From: an uncultured Lachnospiraceae bacterium
GTDB taxonomy: Bacteria > Bacillota > Clostridia > Lachnospirales > Lachnospiraceae
Assembly: GCA_902794095.1 (NCBI GenBank)
Contig: CADBFZ010000012.1
Location: forward strand, 1-60,875
Length of the DNA: 60,875 bases
Direction: 5' to 3'
This document shows, piece after piece, positions 8,506 through 17,591 of the stretch. Each line of letters opens with the position of its first letter. Position 1 is the stretch's first letter. The notes under the pieces are model-generated. The model worked only from the letters and a program-made list of their open reading frames with translations, made no database searches and had not been told where the DNA came from. Made by a program: the position numbers and the translations under genes.

Positions 8506-9186
8506 TTAAAGGGTCAATTTACGGATATACGGTACGGCTCTTTCAATGAATATCTGAACTAAATCCGTTATTTCTTTTCGACAGCTTTCCTCAGATTTGC
8601 ATATGTCATAAAGAACATATTCACCACTATAGCTTTCAGGATGCCACACTGCAGGACCGCGAAACAGTTTTACTGTTTCAAAGGAGCTCGGAACATCAGG
8701 ATCTACATAATCTATTGCTTCGTCAGGAATACCAAAACCCAATCCATCCTGAAGCAGAGTAAGATACACACGTGTAATCCCGAACTTTTCCTCAGCATAG
8801 CAATTATTCAGTTCGAATTCGGAACCGATTTTCTCTTTGATCAGCTCATCAGCTACAGTTTTAATCAATTCCATAGTTTTCTGTGCTGTCGACACGGCTT
8901 CATCGAACGAATATAGTTCCTGATTATCGGAAAGCAAGCTTTCGTCTCTGAATTCTATGTTATATTTTTCGATGAATTCATATAGTTCCGGGCTGCTTTC
9001 AGTAAGATAAAGATAGGTACCAAGAATCTCACCGGATTCACGGTGCTTGTACGTATCACCATAGCGGGTGTTTATATACGTGTAACCATCTTTATTAACA
9101 ATACTTTTAATCTCGGAATATGGTACAGTGACAGATTTAAAAAGTTTCTGAATAGTTATTCCGTTTTCATTAACAGTTAAATTCAT
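8506..9186 (-). CDS. Hypothetical protein
   Basis: 226 residues from ATG 9186 (GAG 7 nt upstream); a TTG at 9198 would overlap the previous stop and add four residues. Not recognised. The N-terminal 70 residues (MNLTVNENGITIQKLFKSVTVPYSEI) look like a small beta-rich PH-like domain, as in bacterial proteins that begin with a short strand pair around a KSVTVPY-type segment. The C-terminal half is acidic with aromatic pairs and ends in a helix (ITDLVQIFIERAVPYIRKL). No membrane segment. It follows a PAS-domain gene with almost no gap, so the two are probably co-transcribed. Confidence 0.6.
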   Translation of the reverse strand: MNLTVNENGITIQKLFKSVTVPYSEIKSIVNKDGYTYINTRYGDTYKHRESGEILGTYLYLTESSPELYEFIEKYNIEFRDESLLSDNQELYSFDEAVSTAQKTMELIKTVADELIKEKIGSEFELNNCYAEEKFGITRVYLTLLQDGLGFGIPDEAIDYVDPDVPSSFETVKLFRGPAVWHPESYSGEYVLYDICKSEESCRKEITDLVQIFIERAVPYIRKLTL

Positions 9187-9194
9187 ATTAAATC

Positions 9195-9572
9195 TCAATT
9201 CATATCATACATTTTCATGGTTTCGCGATTTCGATACTCGTGCTTTTCATAGTATGCAATCAATTCGCCGTCATCATTTCTGAGTGCTACCATATACACA
9301 TCTTTGTTTTCTTTTTCGTTATAAGAGGTGTACACGATGTTGTTGTCCTTAGATTTTCCAAACCACTCCAGCACCTTAAGGATCATTTCTCGTGATTTTT
9401 CATTATGGCAATTAAGGAGGCTTTGTCCGACCAAGTTCTTACCGCCCCACTTCTCATATCTGCTGATTGCCACCGGATTCATATAAATAATCGTATGATC
9501 AAGGTCACAGATAACTACAGCAGCCTTATCAGCCTCAAGAACACTTTTATATACAACGTTAAGATCAGTCAT
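9195..9572 (-). CDS. Single PAS-domain protein
   Basis: 125 residues making one PAS domain: VLEADKAAVVICDLDHTIIY (PAS core strand), MNPVAISRYEKWGGKNLVGQ with the conserved N-x-x-A turn and G-x-x-L helix, then YMVALRNDDGELIAYYEK as the closing strands. There is no output domain, signal peptide or membrane segment. Such stand-alone PAS proteins often bind a ligand or haem and act on a partner; the histidine in LLNCHNEKSREMI is a possible haem ligand by analogy only. The gene overlaps the possible TTG start of the following hypothetical gene. Confidence 0.75.
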   Translation of the reverse strand: MTDLNVVYKSVLEADKAAVVICDLDHTIIYMNPVAISRYEKWGGKNLVGQSLLNCHNEKSREMILKVLEWFGKSKDNNIVYTSYNEKENKDVYMVALRNDDGELIAYYEKHEYRNRETMKMYDMN

Positions 9573-9584
9573 GATTCATCTCCC

Positions 9585-9735
9585 TTACCATACTTCAATG
9601 GTCTGTTTAAACACATCTACCCCGTCTTTGCCTGAAGTGATAGTGATTTTACCGGGAACAACGCTTTTACCTTTGTATTCGGGTTTGCAATTAAAGGATT
9701 TAGCCTTTCCCTGTTGAACTTGTGTGTAATAGTTT
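9585..9735 (-). pseudogene. Possible 3' coding remnant
   Basis: A frame ending in TAA at 9585-9587 reads YTQVQQGKAKSFNCKPEYKG then KSVVPGKITITSGKDGVDV and FKQTIEVW. It has no usable start and its upstream part overlaps the stop of the next gene. The composition (alternating Lys/Val/Thr/Gly) looks like the tail of an extracellular beta-sandwich protein. I cannot assign a family, and it could be chance. Confidence 0.25.
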
Positions 9736-10068
9736 CTATTTTGTATATATCTCAAACATACAGTTTTCGGTACACGCGGATGCTTCTATAATCTTCTCAT
9801 AATCTATGGGCAATGCCTTTCCTATTTGATCAAAGAGGAATGATTTATAGCATCTGTGTTCTGACATGATAAAGATCACATCATCTCCCACTTCAACAGC
9901 CAGGCACATATCATCATAAAAAGGACCCTTGTCTGTGGTTAAAACCAAAATCTTAGTAACCGACGACAGTTCATAGATATGTTCCTCAGAATCTGCGATA
10001 GCATGGATCTTGTCATCCGCAAGATATAATGAATCTTCTTCAGTTTCTACTCTTATCTTATTTCTCAT
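9736..10068 (-). CDS. Hypothetical small acidic protein
   Basis: 110 residues, not recognised. Acidic N-terminal half (MRNKIRVETEEDSLYLADDK, EEHIYELSSVTKILVLTTDKG) with a beta-rich pattern, then MSEHRCYKSFLFDQIGKALP and two cysteines near the C-terminus (ASACTENCMFEIYTK). No membrane segment or signal peptide. Size, acidity and position among broken genes fit an immunity-type or other accessory protein, but nothing in the sequence proves it. It ends where the preceding possible remnant begins and starts 3 nt after the next gene's stop. Confidence 0.5.
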   Translation of the reverse strand: MRNKIRVETEEDSLYLADDKIHAIADSEEHIYELSSVTKILVLTTDKGPFYDDMCLAVEVGDDVIFIMSEHRCYKSFLFDQIGKALPIDYEKIIEASACTENCMFEIYTK

Positions 10069-10071
10069 ATA

Positions 10072-10371
10072 TCATTTCCAATACTTGAACTCATATCCAT
10101 CTTCAGGATTTCCAACTTCATATCCCACTGCTTCGGAAAGTCGCTTAATTAAATCAGAACACCATTTGGTCCATATATCATCCGGCATTGTTCCGTATAT
10201 CTGAAGTCCGCCGGGTTCCACGGACGCTACAATATCTATATCGTCACCTTTCCAGTGGGGACCGCAATCATAACCGCTCCAATATGGCATGCTTTCATAT
10301 ACTTTTCCTATTTTATCCCATATATCCTGAGGAGCCGTGTAATGTATGTTTAATATAATTTCCTGTTCCAT
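10072..10371 (-). CDS. Hypothetical small protein, immunity-like
   Basis: 99 residues, not recognised. Rich in Trp, Tyr and Gly (DIWDKIGKVYESMPYWSGYD, GPHWKGDDIDIVASVEPGGL, MPDDIWTKWCSDLIKRL). A strand-helix-strand layout with a C-terminal GYEVGNPEDGYEFKYWK is reminiscent of small immunity proteins of polymorphic toxin systems; this is an impression, not a match. It starts at ATG 10371 and stops 3 nt before the start of the next small gene, suggesting co-transcription. Confidence 0.5.
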   Translation of the reverse strand: MEQEIILNIHYTAPQDIWDKIGKVYESMPYWSGYDCGPHWKGDDIDIVASVEPGGLQIYGTMPDDIWTKWCSDLIKRLSEAVGYEVGNPEDGYEFKYWK

Positions 10372-10384
10372 TATTCTTCCGTTT

Positions 10385-10519
10385 CTATTTAATCAAATAT
10401 ACTTTTTCCTTAGGAAGCAGATTGTCGATGGATTCTCCTGCTATTTGTTTGTTATACGCCTGATATACCCTTATTGTTTTATCAGTATAACCGGCACGTA
10501 TTTCCCTGAATTCATGCAT
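10385..10519 (-). pseudogene. Truncated DUF4291 gene (N-terminal stump)
   Basis: ATG at 10519 opens 44 codons ending in TAG (10385-10387). The peptide MHEFREIRAGYTDKTIRVYQ AYNKQIA matches the characteristic N-terminus of DUF4291 proteins (REIRA-x-Y-...-ETIRVYQAY...IA), which are normally about 180-200 residues. Everything after residue 32 is lost, so this is a broken gene. Confidence 0.65.
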
Positions 10520-10593
10520 AATGCTTTATTTTTCCTATTCTTTAATTCGTTATATAAGTTCAAATTAACCCCCAGCAAAATTATCATTATTAA

Positions 10594-11331
10594 CTAAAAA
10601 TCATGCCAATCATTGATACACAATTCCTCATCCAGAACACCATACGCTCCACACAGGATTGCGTTATCAAAATCATCGGAACACTGGAAAGATATTTCAC
10701 CATCATGAAGACCGATACACTCAGGAATGATATTTGCAAGAAATGTATCGAAATTAAACATCGGATAAAATGATCTCAGAACAGTCAATATATGTCCCTT
10801 GGGAATACTGCCATCATTGGGTGTTTCAAGGTAAGGAGACAGATTATATAATCCCTCTCTGACCGGATTATAGATCTCTGCAATATCCTCCTCATTGCCA
10901 TAGAAAAGTTTATCCTCAATAAACAGATCATCTATAACAGTGAAATTACATTCACAGCTGTCCATATCCATAAAAACATGCAGCAAAAATGCTCCGTTTA
11001 CATTCTCAATATTGCGGCTTAACTTATCAATAAAATCATTGAAGTACTTATTTAAGAATGCAATAAGCTCATCATCCGAACAATCCTCTTCAAGATTCTC
11101 GGAGACAATATCCCATTCTCTGATTTCTTCAAGTGAGCCGTCAATCTCTATCTGTGAATCCGAAAACTTGCCGATATAGCCCAGATCTACACTGCCTGAA
11201 ATCTTTAACTCATCATCTTCCGATATTATTTTAACTCCGCTGCCGGAAGATTCCTTTTCGGGTGTTATGTAATCCTCATATTTGATCATACTCAGTACCC
11301 TTTCCATTGCTGTCACAGCTGAAATCCCCAT
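10594..11331 (-). CDS. Hypothetical acidic protein
   Basis: 245 residues, strongly acidic (for example ESSGSGVKIISEDDELKIS, ENLEEDCSDDELIAFLNK), not recognised. The likely start is the listed ATG at 11331, though an internal ATG (MERVLSMIKYEDY) 8 codons later is possible. Beta-strand and helix segments alternate without membrane spans. The C-terminus (HDGEISFQCSDDFDNAILCG) contains cysteines but no metal motif. It lies 5 nt after the GNAT-phosphatase fusion, so the two may be co-transcribed. Confidence 0.55.
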   Translation of the reverse strand: MGISAVTAMERVLSMIKYEDYITPEKESSGSGVKIISEDDELKISGSVDLGYIGKFSDSQIEIDGSLEEIREWDIVSENLEEDCSDDELIAFLNKYFNDFIDKLSRNIENVNGAFLLHVFMDMDSCECNFTVIDDLFIEDKLFYGNEEDIAEIYNPVREGLYNLSPYLETPNDGSIPKGHILTVLRSFYPMFNFDTFLANIIPECIGLHDGEISFQCSDDFDNAILCGAYGVLDEELCINDWHDF

Positions 11332-11336
11332 ACATA

Positions 11337-12533
11337 TTAAGGCCTCACAAGTTTATCTTTTATTCTCATGACAGCATCATCCTCAAGACCAAGATCATGT
11401 AAATACTGCTTAGCACTGATATATTTATCTCTGAATAACCTAAGGAAGGAGATCATTGTTTTTTCATTTGCGATAACGACTTCCCGTTTGATTTCGGGAT
11501 GCTCTGCCAGAAGCTTCTCTATTCTGAGTTTGTTATATTCCCTGCTTATGACGTAATCATATATTATTACTTCATCAGAGACACCTGCCAGCATCAGCAG
11601 TATCGCACTTACTACGCCTGTTCTGTCTTTTCCGGCTGCGCAATTAAACATAACCCCTTCGGGCGCATCCGCAATCGCAGAAAACACATTCTTCATAGCT
11701 TCGGAACCTGCTATGCTCATATAAGAATCCGGAACATCCTCAAGTCGGTCGGGAGGTACTGACCCCTCAATAATAGGGAACGAAAAATATTGAAAGTCCC
11801 TGTCTTTTGAAAAAGCAGAGGGGGCTTTCCTAATCTCCGCTTCGTTCCTGAGGTCAACTATAGTTCTTATACACCTGCCAAGAAGAAGGCTTTTATCACT
11901 TGAACTTAATATCTCACATCTGTCGCTTCGAAAAACTCTATCCCGGACGGTATATTTATCGGTGCCCGATATCCTGTACCCTCCCAGATCTCTGGTGTTC
12001 AATGTTCCTTCAAGAATTGATCTATAGGTACGGACATTATCCAGTTTCTTCTCCATCAGATCAAATTTGCCTTTACGCCAATTTGCATATCCTCTGGATA
12101 CATATCCGTTATGCAGATACAGTCTTTGTGCAAAAGGATTCTCCGTAAAAGTATCAACCCTTACGGATTTGTAACCCATACTCCTAATCTGCTCCTCGAT
12201 ATGGAGTAAAACCGTCTTTCCCACACCCTTATTCTGAAACTGCGGAGATACGCAAAACCTGTGTAAAACATATGCGGTATCAGCGTCGCACTCCCATTTA
12301 CCGTTACTGTATTGTTCATCGCATTCTCCGCTAATCACATACAATGCAGCAAGCTTATCTTCAGAATAAGCAAGAAAAAGCGAGTTCTTATCAATATCTT
12401 CTTCAAAATCAGCTCGTGCAGGATAAACGTCGTCCCACTGATATATCCCATGCCTTTCCATCTCTTCTATGGCCAGTTTTATCAGCTCGCAGATCGCATC
12501 TAAATCCTGTCTTGTTCCCAATCTGTATTCCAT
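11337..12533 (-). CDS. GNAT acetyltransferase fused to a tyrosine/dual-specificity phosphatase
   Basis: 398 residues with two complete domains. Residues 1-165 are a GNAT acetyltransferase: RLGTRQDLDAICELIKLA at the start, RFCVSPQFQNKGVGK (acetyl-CoA loop at about 98-106), then a short NPFAQRLYLHNGY strand. Residues 170-398 are a Y_phosphatase3-type phosphatase: LNTRDLGGYRIS (179-190), TIVDLRNEAE, and the P-loop CAAGKDRTG with C298 and R304 (C-x5-R). Both active sites look intact. The two halves normally occur as separate proteins, so the fusion is unusual; it may join antagonistic or sequential modification of one target. It is the first gene of its block, 67 nt from TraX. Confidence 0.85.
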   Translation of the reverse strand: MEYRLGTRQDLDAICELIKLAIEEMERHGIYQWDDVYPARADFEEDIDKNSLFLAYSEDKLAALYVISGECDEQYSNGKWECDADTAYVLHRFCVSPQFQNKGVGKTVLLHIEEQIRSMGYKSVRVDTFTENPFAQRLYLHNGYVSRGYANWRKGKFDLMEKKLDNVRTYRSILEGTLNTRDLGGYRISGTDKYTVRDRVFRSDRCEILSSSDKSLLLGRCIRTIVDLRNEAEIRKAPSAFSKDRDFQYFSFPIIEGSVPPDRLEDVPDSYMSIAGSEAMKNVFSAIADAPEGVMFNCAAGKDRTGVVSAILLMLAGVSDEVIIYDYVISREYNKLRIEKLLAEHPEIKREVVIANEKTMISFLRLFRDKYISAKQYLHDLGLEDDAVMRIKDKLVRP

Positions 12534-12558
12534 TTCGGTTATCCTCTATTTATCAGAG

Positions 12559-12594
12559 TAAAAAAGGCGAGTCAAAGGAAGCCCTCGACTCGCC
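12559..12594 (-). terminator. Rho-independent terminator after the TraX-like gene
   Basis: On the minus strand GGCGAGTC ... GACTCGCC (12587-12594 and 12566-12573, 8-bp perfect stem) is followed by six T residues (12560-12565). It ends transcription from the TraX gene ahead of the accessory block. Confidence 0.8.
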
Positions 12595-12600
12595 GGAATA

Positions 12601-13617
12601 TTAAAATCCCAAAATATAATATCTCACAAGGAACAGCAGAAACAAATGCACCGGATAGAATGCGTAGAAGAAATACTTCATCTTAAGTCCGCGCTTTCCG
12701 TTGTAGTAATGTACGGGGATAAGATCAAGGAACGCAACAGCCTCTCCGAAGCTCATGATGGAAAGTGCTGCCACGCCCCATACAAATCCGTTGTTTCTTG
12801 CATTTTTGAATGCGTAGATAGCAATTATAGCAAGTACGCCCCATCCTGCATAGTCCGTAGACATAACTTCTGCAAGTACAAAAAAGAACAGAGTAATGAA
12901 GAGGTATACGCCGAGTCTTGTTTTCTTTTCCTCATCGTATTTGGAACTAACGATATAATAGACCACTACACCAACAACAACTCCGATGATCAGATTGGGA
13001 ATATATTCGTTGATGCCGAAAACTGCGTACAATATATATCCGATGATGGATACCATACTTGTGATTGATGCCAGTGCACCGAGAACGGCTGCTACAACAA
13101 TTCCGGCTTTACCGATGAATGTATATGCGCCGGTAAAGGTCTGATAATCCTTTTTCTTAACATAATCGATGCAGGCAAGTGCCAGAACTCCCAGTAACAA
13201 TGTAAAGAATACGTTCTGGTGGTTAAGTCCGATTTCTCCGAAGAATGCAAGGTCGAAGGGAACATCGGATACAAGTGCAAAGATAAAAAGTCTGATCAGA
13301 TACTTCTTAACGTTTCTTGTATGAAGGAAACCTTCAACCAGCAGGAAACAGAATATGGGAAAAGCAATTCTTCCTATCGCTCTCAGAATCAAATCTATGT
13401 TCTGAACCGCTGCGGGATCTCCCATCCAATCAGCCCAAAGCCAGGGAATCTTGGATGTGATGGCTTCCTTACAAAATTCCGCTCCCATGGGCTCCAGGAA
13501 GTTGTACTGATAGTGCTCAAAAAGTGCGGCACCTACGTGATCGATGAACATTGTGACAATAGCAATGATCTTAAGTGTACTGCCGGTGATTCCACCGGTC
13601 TCTTTAACTTCTTCCAT
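12601..13617 (-). CDS. TraX-family membrane protein
   Basis: 338-residue polytopic membrane protein with about nine or ten hydrophobic segments. The start GSTLKIIAIVTMFIDHVGA is the TraX signature (K-x-I-A...-M-x-DH near residue 20), and the loop PIFCFLLVEGFLHTRNVKKY is the other conserved TraX segment. In conjugative plasmids TraX acetylates pilin; chromosomal copies in Clostridia are widespread and their substrate is unknown. I chose ATG 13617 over the upstream 13635 because GGGAG lies 7 nt before it and it starts 1 nt after the engB stop. Confidence 0.85.
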   Translation of the reverse strand: MEEVKETGGITGSTLKIIAIVTMFIDHVGAALFEHYQYNFLEPMGAEFCKEAITSKIPWLWADWMGDPAAVQNIDLILRAIGRIAFPIFCFLLVEGFLHTRNVKKYLIRLFIFALVSDVPFDLAFFGEIGLNHQNVFFTLLLGVLALACIDYVKKKDYQTFTGAYTFIGKAGIVVAAVLGALASITSMVSIIGYILYAVFGINEYIPNLIIGVVVGVVVYYIVSSKYDEEKKTRLGVYLFITLFFFVLAEVMSTDYAGWGVLAIIAIYAFKNARNNGFVWGVAALSIMSFGEAVAFLDLIPVHYYNGKRGLKMKYFFYAFYPVHLFLLFLVRYYILGF

Positions 13618-13618
13618 T

Positions 13619-14254
13619 TTATTCTCCCTCATCATTTCCGCCTAAGATGAAACTTTCCATAAGAGCAAGAAGTTCTTCTCTTCCCTGCTTGGTCTCAGCA
13701 GAGAAAGGAAGGATCTTCACATCTTTCTCCATCTTAAGAACAGTCTTTATATTCTTGATCGATTTATCGATCTGAGAACGCTTAAGCTTATCCGCCTTCG
13801 TTGCTACGACTACCGGTGTAAGGCCTGCCTTTACGATCCAGTCATACATCTGCCTGTCGTCCGCCGTGGGATCATGTCTGATATCTACCAGCAGGACCAC
13901 ACACTTAAGAGTCTTGGACATTCGAAGGTACTTCTCAATCATCGGTCCCCACTTTGCACGCTCTGCCATTGAAGTCTTGGCATAACCGTATCCGGGAAGA
14001 TCTACGAGATAAAAAATTACATCGCTTTCTACAGTGTCCGCACCGCATCTGACCTTGTAATAGTTGATGGTTCTTGTCTTACCGGGTTCAGCCGATGTTC
14101 TCGCAAGCTTCTTTCTGCATAAAACGGTATTAATAAGCGAACTCTTTCCGACATTACTCCTTCCGGCAAAAGCAAGCTCCGGAGAGTCATTAACCGGAAG
14201 TTTGCTCGTAATACCGCATACTGTTTCAAGTTCTGCATTTTTAACGGTAAGCAT
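13619..14254 (-). CDS. engB: Ribosome biogenesis GTPase EngB/YsxC
   Basis: GTPase needed for large-subunit assembly. 211 residues, normal for the family (about 195-215). All G motifs are present: GRSNVGKSSLINT (G1, near residue 31), KTRTINYY (G2), VDLPGYGYAK (G3), VVATKADKL (G4) and LPFSAETKQG (G5). Downstream of clpX after a terminator, and followed 1 nt later by the TraX gene. In Bacillus the order clpX-(lonB-lonA)-ysxC is kept, and here the lon genes are missing. Confidence 0.96.
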   Translation of the reverse strand: MLTVKNAELETVCGITSKLPVNDSPELAFAGRSNVGKSSLINTVLCRKKLARTSAEPGKTRTINYYKVRCGADTVESDVIFYLVDLPGYGYAKTSMAERAKWGPMIEKYLRMSKTLKCVVLLVDIRHDPTADDRQMYDWIVKAGLTPVVVATKADKLKRSQIDKSIKNIKTVLKMEKDVKILPFSAETKQGREELLALMESFILGGNDEGE

Positions 14255-14273
14255 GACAGTTTCCGCCTTCCTA

Positions 14274-14310
14274 TAAAAAAGTGGAACGAAGGAACAACCC
14301 CTCGTTCCAC
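14274..14310 (-). terminator. Rho-independent terminator of the tig-clpP-clpX operon
   Basis: Minus-strand stem GTGGAACGA ... TCGTTCCAC (9 bp, 14281-14289 and 14302-14310) followed by a T run (14274-14280), just 18 nt after the clpX stop. It lies upstream of engB, so engB may depend on read-through or its own promoter. Confidence 0.85.
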
Positions 14311-14327
14311 ATAAAGTTTTTTAAACT

Positions 14328-15599
14328 TTAAACTGCGTCCTTCTTTTTCCTGATAAGCTTAGCCTTCTCCGGATTGCCTCCGTTTTCGACTGCAGCTTTG
14401 GTAACAAGACAACTCTTGATCGTAGAATCGGAAGGTATCTCATACATTACGTTCATCATGGATTTCTCCATAATGGATCTGAGTCCTCTTGCTCCGGTCT
14501 TACGCTCGTAAGCCTGATCAGCAACGGATTCAAGTGCTTCCTCTTCAAAGTCGAGATCTACACCGTCCATCTCAAAGAGCTTCTTGTACTGCTTGACAAG
14601 CGCATTCTTGGGCTCTTTTAAGATTCTCATGAGTGCTGCTTTATCAAGTCCTTCAAGAGTTACAGCAATAGGAACACGTCCTACAAACTCAGGAATAAGT
14701 CCGAACTTGATCAGATCCTGAGGTTCTACTTTCTTAAGAACCTCGCCGATCTCTCTTTCCGTCTTGGTAGTAACTTCGGTGTTAAAACCGATTGCCTTGC
14801 GGTCGAGTCTGGTCTCGATGATCTGCTCGAGGCCGTCAAATGCACCGCCGCAGATAAAGAGAATATTAGTAGTATCGATCTGAATAAGTTCCTGATGAGG
14901 ATGCTTTCTTCCGCCCTGAGGAGGTACGGAAGCAACAGTTCCCTCAACTATCTTAAGAAGTGCCTGCTGAACACCTTCACCCGATACATCTCTGGTGATC
15001 GAAACGTTCTCGGATTTCTTTGTAATCTTATCGATCTCATCGATATATACGATTCCGTGAGATGCTCTGTTGACATCATAATCCGCTGCCTGGATAAGCT
15101 TGAGAAGAATGTTCTCTACATCCTCACCTACATATCCTGCCTCGGTAAGTGTCGTTGCATCGGCAATGGCAAAGGGCACGTTGATAATCTTCGCAAGAGT
15201 CTGGGCAAGATAAGTCTTACCGCTTCCGGTAGGTCCGAGAAGGAGTATGTTACTCTTCTGAAGCTCTACATCGCCTTCCTTGGGAGGATTGGTAACGCGC
15301 TTATAATGATTGTAAACCGCAACGGCAAGGGCCTTCTTGGCGTCTTCCTGACCGATTACATATTCATCAAGAAACTCTTTGATCTGGCGGGGCTTTAAAA
15401 GCCTGATATCCTCACTTGCTCCCGATGAGGCATATTCTGCTTCTTCAAAATCATCTTCGATGATATCCGAGCAGATACCTATACACTCATCACAGATATA
15501 GATTCCGGGAGGGCCTGCAACCAGCTTCTTTGCGTCTTTTTTAAGCTTGCCGCAAAAAGAGCATCTGATTTCTCCATCATTGTCTTTTTTGGATGCCAT
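14328..15599 (-). CDS. clpX: ATP-dependent Clp protease ATP-binding subunit ClpX
   Basis: AAA+ unfoldase that feeds substrates to ClpP. 423 residues (usual about 420). The N-terminal zinc-binding domain has C13, C16, C36 and C39 (CSFCGKL ... ICDECI). Walker A GPTGSGKT, Walker [10 protein letters not shown], sensor RSIMEK near the C-terminus and the IGF loop (RKAIGFN) that docks ClpP are all visible. The start codon overlaps the clpP stop by one base, so the two are translationally coupled. Third gene of the tig-clpP-clpX operon. Confidence 0.98.
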   Translation of the reverse strand: MASKKDNDGEIRCSFCGKLKKDAKKLVAGPPGIYICDECIGICSDIIEDDFEEAEYASSGASEDIRLLKPRQIKEFLDEYVIGQEDAKKALAVAVYNHYKRVTNPPKEGDVELQKSNILLLGPTGSGKTYLAQTLAKIINVPFAIADATTLTEAGYVGEDVENILLKLIQAADYDVNRASHGIVYIDEIDKITKKSENVSITRDVSGEGVQQALLKIVEGTVASVPPQGGRKHPHQELIQIDTTNILFICGGAFDGLEQIIETRLDRKAIGFNTEVTTKTEREIGEVLKKVEPQDLIKFGLIPEFVGRVPIAVTLEGLDKAALMRILKEPKNALVKQYKKLFEMDGVDLDFEEEALESVADQAYERKTGARGLRSIMEKSMMNVMYEIPSDSTIKSCLVTKAAVENGGNPEKAKLIRKKKDAV

Positions 15600-16201
15600 T
15601 ATTTCTTATCTCCGGTGTCATGGTTTTCGATGACAGAATCTACAAGACCGTACTCTACAGCCTCTTTGGCGCTCATCCAGTTATCACGATCGGTATCGGT
15701 GCACATCTGCTCATAGGACTTGCCGGTGTTCTCGGCAAGGATTCTGTTGAGCTTCTCCTTGGTGCGGAGAATGTTCTTCGCAGCGATCTCGATCTCGGTA
15801 GCCTGACCCTTTGCTCCGCCTGAGGGCTGGTGGATCATAACCTCGGCATTGGGAAGGATATATCTCTTTCCCTTAGCACCGCCCGCAAGGAGGAATGCTC
15901 CCATGCTGGCTGCCATACCGATACATACGGTTGATACGTCGCACTTGATGTAGTGCATGGTATCGTAAATAGCCATTCCTGCGGTAACCGATCCGCCGGG
16001 GCTGTTGATATAAAGGTGAATATCCTTCTCGGGATCCTCCGCTTCGAGGAAAAGAAGCTGTGCTACAACGATACTTGCGGTATCATCGTTAACCTCATCT
16101 CCGAGGAAAATAATACGGTCTTTTAAAAGTCTTGAATAAATATCATATGAGCGCTCACCCTTTGAGGTCTGCTCAATGACATAAGGTACTAAGCTTGACA
16201 T
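15599..16201 (-). CDS. clpP: ATP-dependent Clp protease proteolytic subunit
   Basis: Tetradecameric serine protease of the Clp complexes. 200 residues, family length. Catalytic triad visible as S99 (GMAASMGAF), H124 (VMIHQPSGG) and D173 (TDRDNW). The [21 protein letters not shown]-terminus is the usual axial-loop segment. It follows the trigger factor gene immediately, with start 16201 next to the stop at 16202, and overlaps clpX. Same operon as in other Clostridia, coupling chaperone and degradation. Confidence 0.98.
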   Translation of the reverse strand: MSSLVPYVIEQTSKGERSYDIYSRLLKDRIIFLGDEVNDDTASIVVAQLLFLEAEDPEKDIHLYINSPGGSVTAGMAIYDTMHYIKCDVSTVCIGMAASMGAFLLAGGAKGKRYILPNAEVMIHQPSGGAKGQATEIEIAAKNILRTKEKLNRILAENTGKSYEQMCTDTDRDNWMSAKEAVEYGLVDSVIENHDTGDKK

Positions 16202-17482
16202 TTATACCTCCTTAGCATTGTCGGTAACAAACTCCATAGCCTTCTTGATAACTATATCGTTGTTAAGCTCCTTGAGTCCCTTAGCTTCAAGCATCTCCTT
16301 AACTTTCTCAACTTCAAGCTGATATGCTTCTGCCATGGACTCGTACTCTTTCTGACGATCCTCATCGGTAGCCTCGATGCCTTCCTTCTCAGCAACTGCC
16401 TGAAGAACAAGGCGGGACTTGATGCGGTCCTCAGCCTGAGGTCTTACCTGCTCCATCATTCTGTCAAGGGTAAGTCCGGTGTACTTAACGTACTGATCCC
16501 AGGAAAGTCCCTGCATCTGAAGTCTCTGCTGGTAATCTCTGATGATCATCTTCTGCTCGGTCTCGAAGATCTCCTCGGGGATATCCATCTTGGCACCTTC
16601 GATAACCTTGGCAATAGCCTCGTCCTGCTTCTTGCCTCTAGCCTCGTTGAGTTTATCAACTTCGAGGTCGCTCTTTACGGAATCCTTGTAATCCTGAACG
16701 GATCCGAATCCCTTGTCTGATGCATAATCATCATCAAGAGCGGGAACCTTCTTCTCTTCGATCTCGTTAACCTTGCACTTGAAGACTGATGCCTTTCCTG
16801 CAAGTGAATCTTCGTGATAATCCTCGGGGAAGGATACGTTTACTTCAACGTCCTCACCGATCTTAGCGCCTACAAGCTGCTCTTCGAATCCGGGAATGAA
16901 CTGGCCGGAACCGATGGTAAGGGTGTAATTCTCTCCCTTTCCGCCATCGAATGCTACGCCGTCAACAAATCCTTCGAAATCAAGCTTGATGCGGTCGCCG
17001 TCAGCAACAGGTCTCTCTACCTTCTCGAATCTTGCATCCTTATCGAGCTCGGACTGGATCTTCTTCTCAACGTCCTCGTCGGTAACAACGGTATCAACAG
17101 CTGCGATCTCGATTCCCTTGTAAGCACCGAGTTCAATCTCGGGTCTTACACATACGGTTGCGGTGAAGATAACGGGCTTTCCTGCTTCAGCCTGAACTAC
17201 CTCGAAGCTGGGGCTGGACATAATTTCTTCATCAACCTCTTCATAAGCCTTCTCGTACTCATCGGGAATGAGCTCATCAAGAGCATCATTGTAGAATACC
17301 TCTTTGCCGTACATCTTCTCGATTACGTTCTGGGGAGCCTTGCCCTTTCTGAATCCGGGTATGCTGATGCTTCCCTTCTGCTTATTATATGCAGCTTTGA
17401 TTGCCTTATCGAACTCCTCAGCTGCGACCTCGATGGTCATCTTAATCTTGCTTCCTTCAAGTTTCTCGACACTAACGCTCAT
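16202..17482 (-). CDS. tig: Trigger factor
   Basis: Ribosome-bound chaperone and prolyl isomerase. 426 residues, normal (about 425-440). The ribosome-docking signature ISIPGFRKGKAPQ is near residues 38-50; the FKBP-type PPIase domain follows (DGDRIKLDFEGFVDGVAFDG, then FIPGFEEQLVGAKIGEDVEV), and the C-terminal helical chaperone arms end the protein. First gene of the tig-clpP-clpX operon with its own promoter at 17559-17587. The leader contains a short hairpin (GCGCC/GGCG). Confidence 0.97.
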   Translation of the reverse strand: MSVSVEKLEGSKIKMTIEVAAEEFDKAIKAAYNKQKGSISIPGFRKGKAPQNVIEKMYGKEVFYNDALDELIPDEYEKAYEEVDEEIMSSPSFEVVQAEAGKPVIFTATVCVRPEIELGAYKGIEIAAVDTVVTDEDVEKKIQSELDKDARFEKVERPVADGDRIKLDFEGFVDGVAFDGGKGENYTLTIGSGQFIPGFEEQLVGAKIGEDVEVNVSFPEDYHEDSLAGKASVFKCKVNEIEEKKVPALDDDYASDKGFGSVQDYKDSVKSDLEVDKLNEARGKKQDEAIAKVIEGAKMDIPEEIFETEQKMIIRDYQQRLQMQGLSWDQYVKYTGLTLDRMMEQVRPQAEDRIKSRLVLQAVAEKEGIEATDEDRQKEYESMAEAYQLEVEKVKEMLEAKGLKELNNDIVIKKAMEFVTDNAKEV

Positions 17483-17558
17483 TTGAAAAATCTCTCTTTC
17501 TAAAATTATTAATGTAAACGCCTACATGGGCGCTTTTCGCATTGCGCAGACAAAGTTT

Positions 17559-17587
17559 AGTATACCCGATGAATCCGCAATAATCAA
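17559..17587 (-). promoter_or_regulatory. Sigma-A promoter of tig-clpP-clpX
   Basis: Minus-strand TTGATT (17582-17587) and TATACT (17559-17564) with a 17-nt spacer, about 77 nt upstream of the tig start. No CtsR-type repeat was noticed next to it. Confidence 0.6.
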
Positions 17588-17591
17588 GCAT

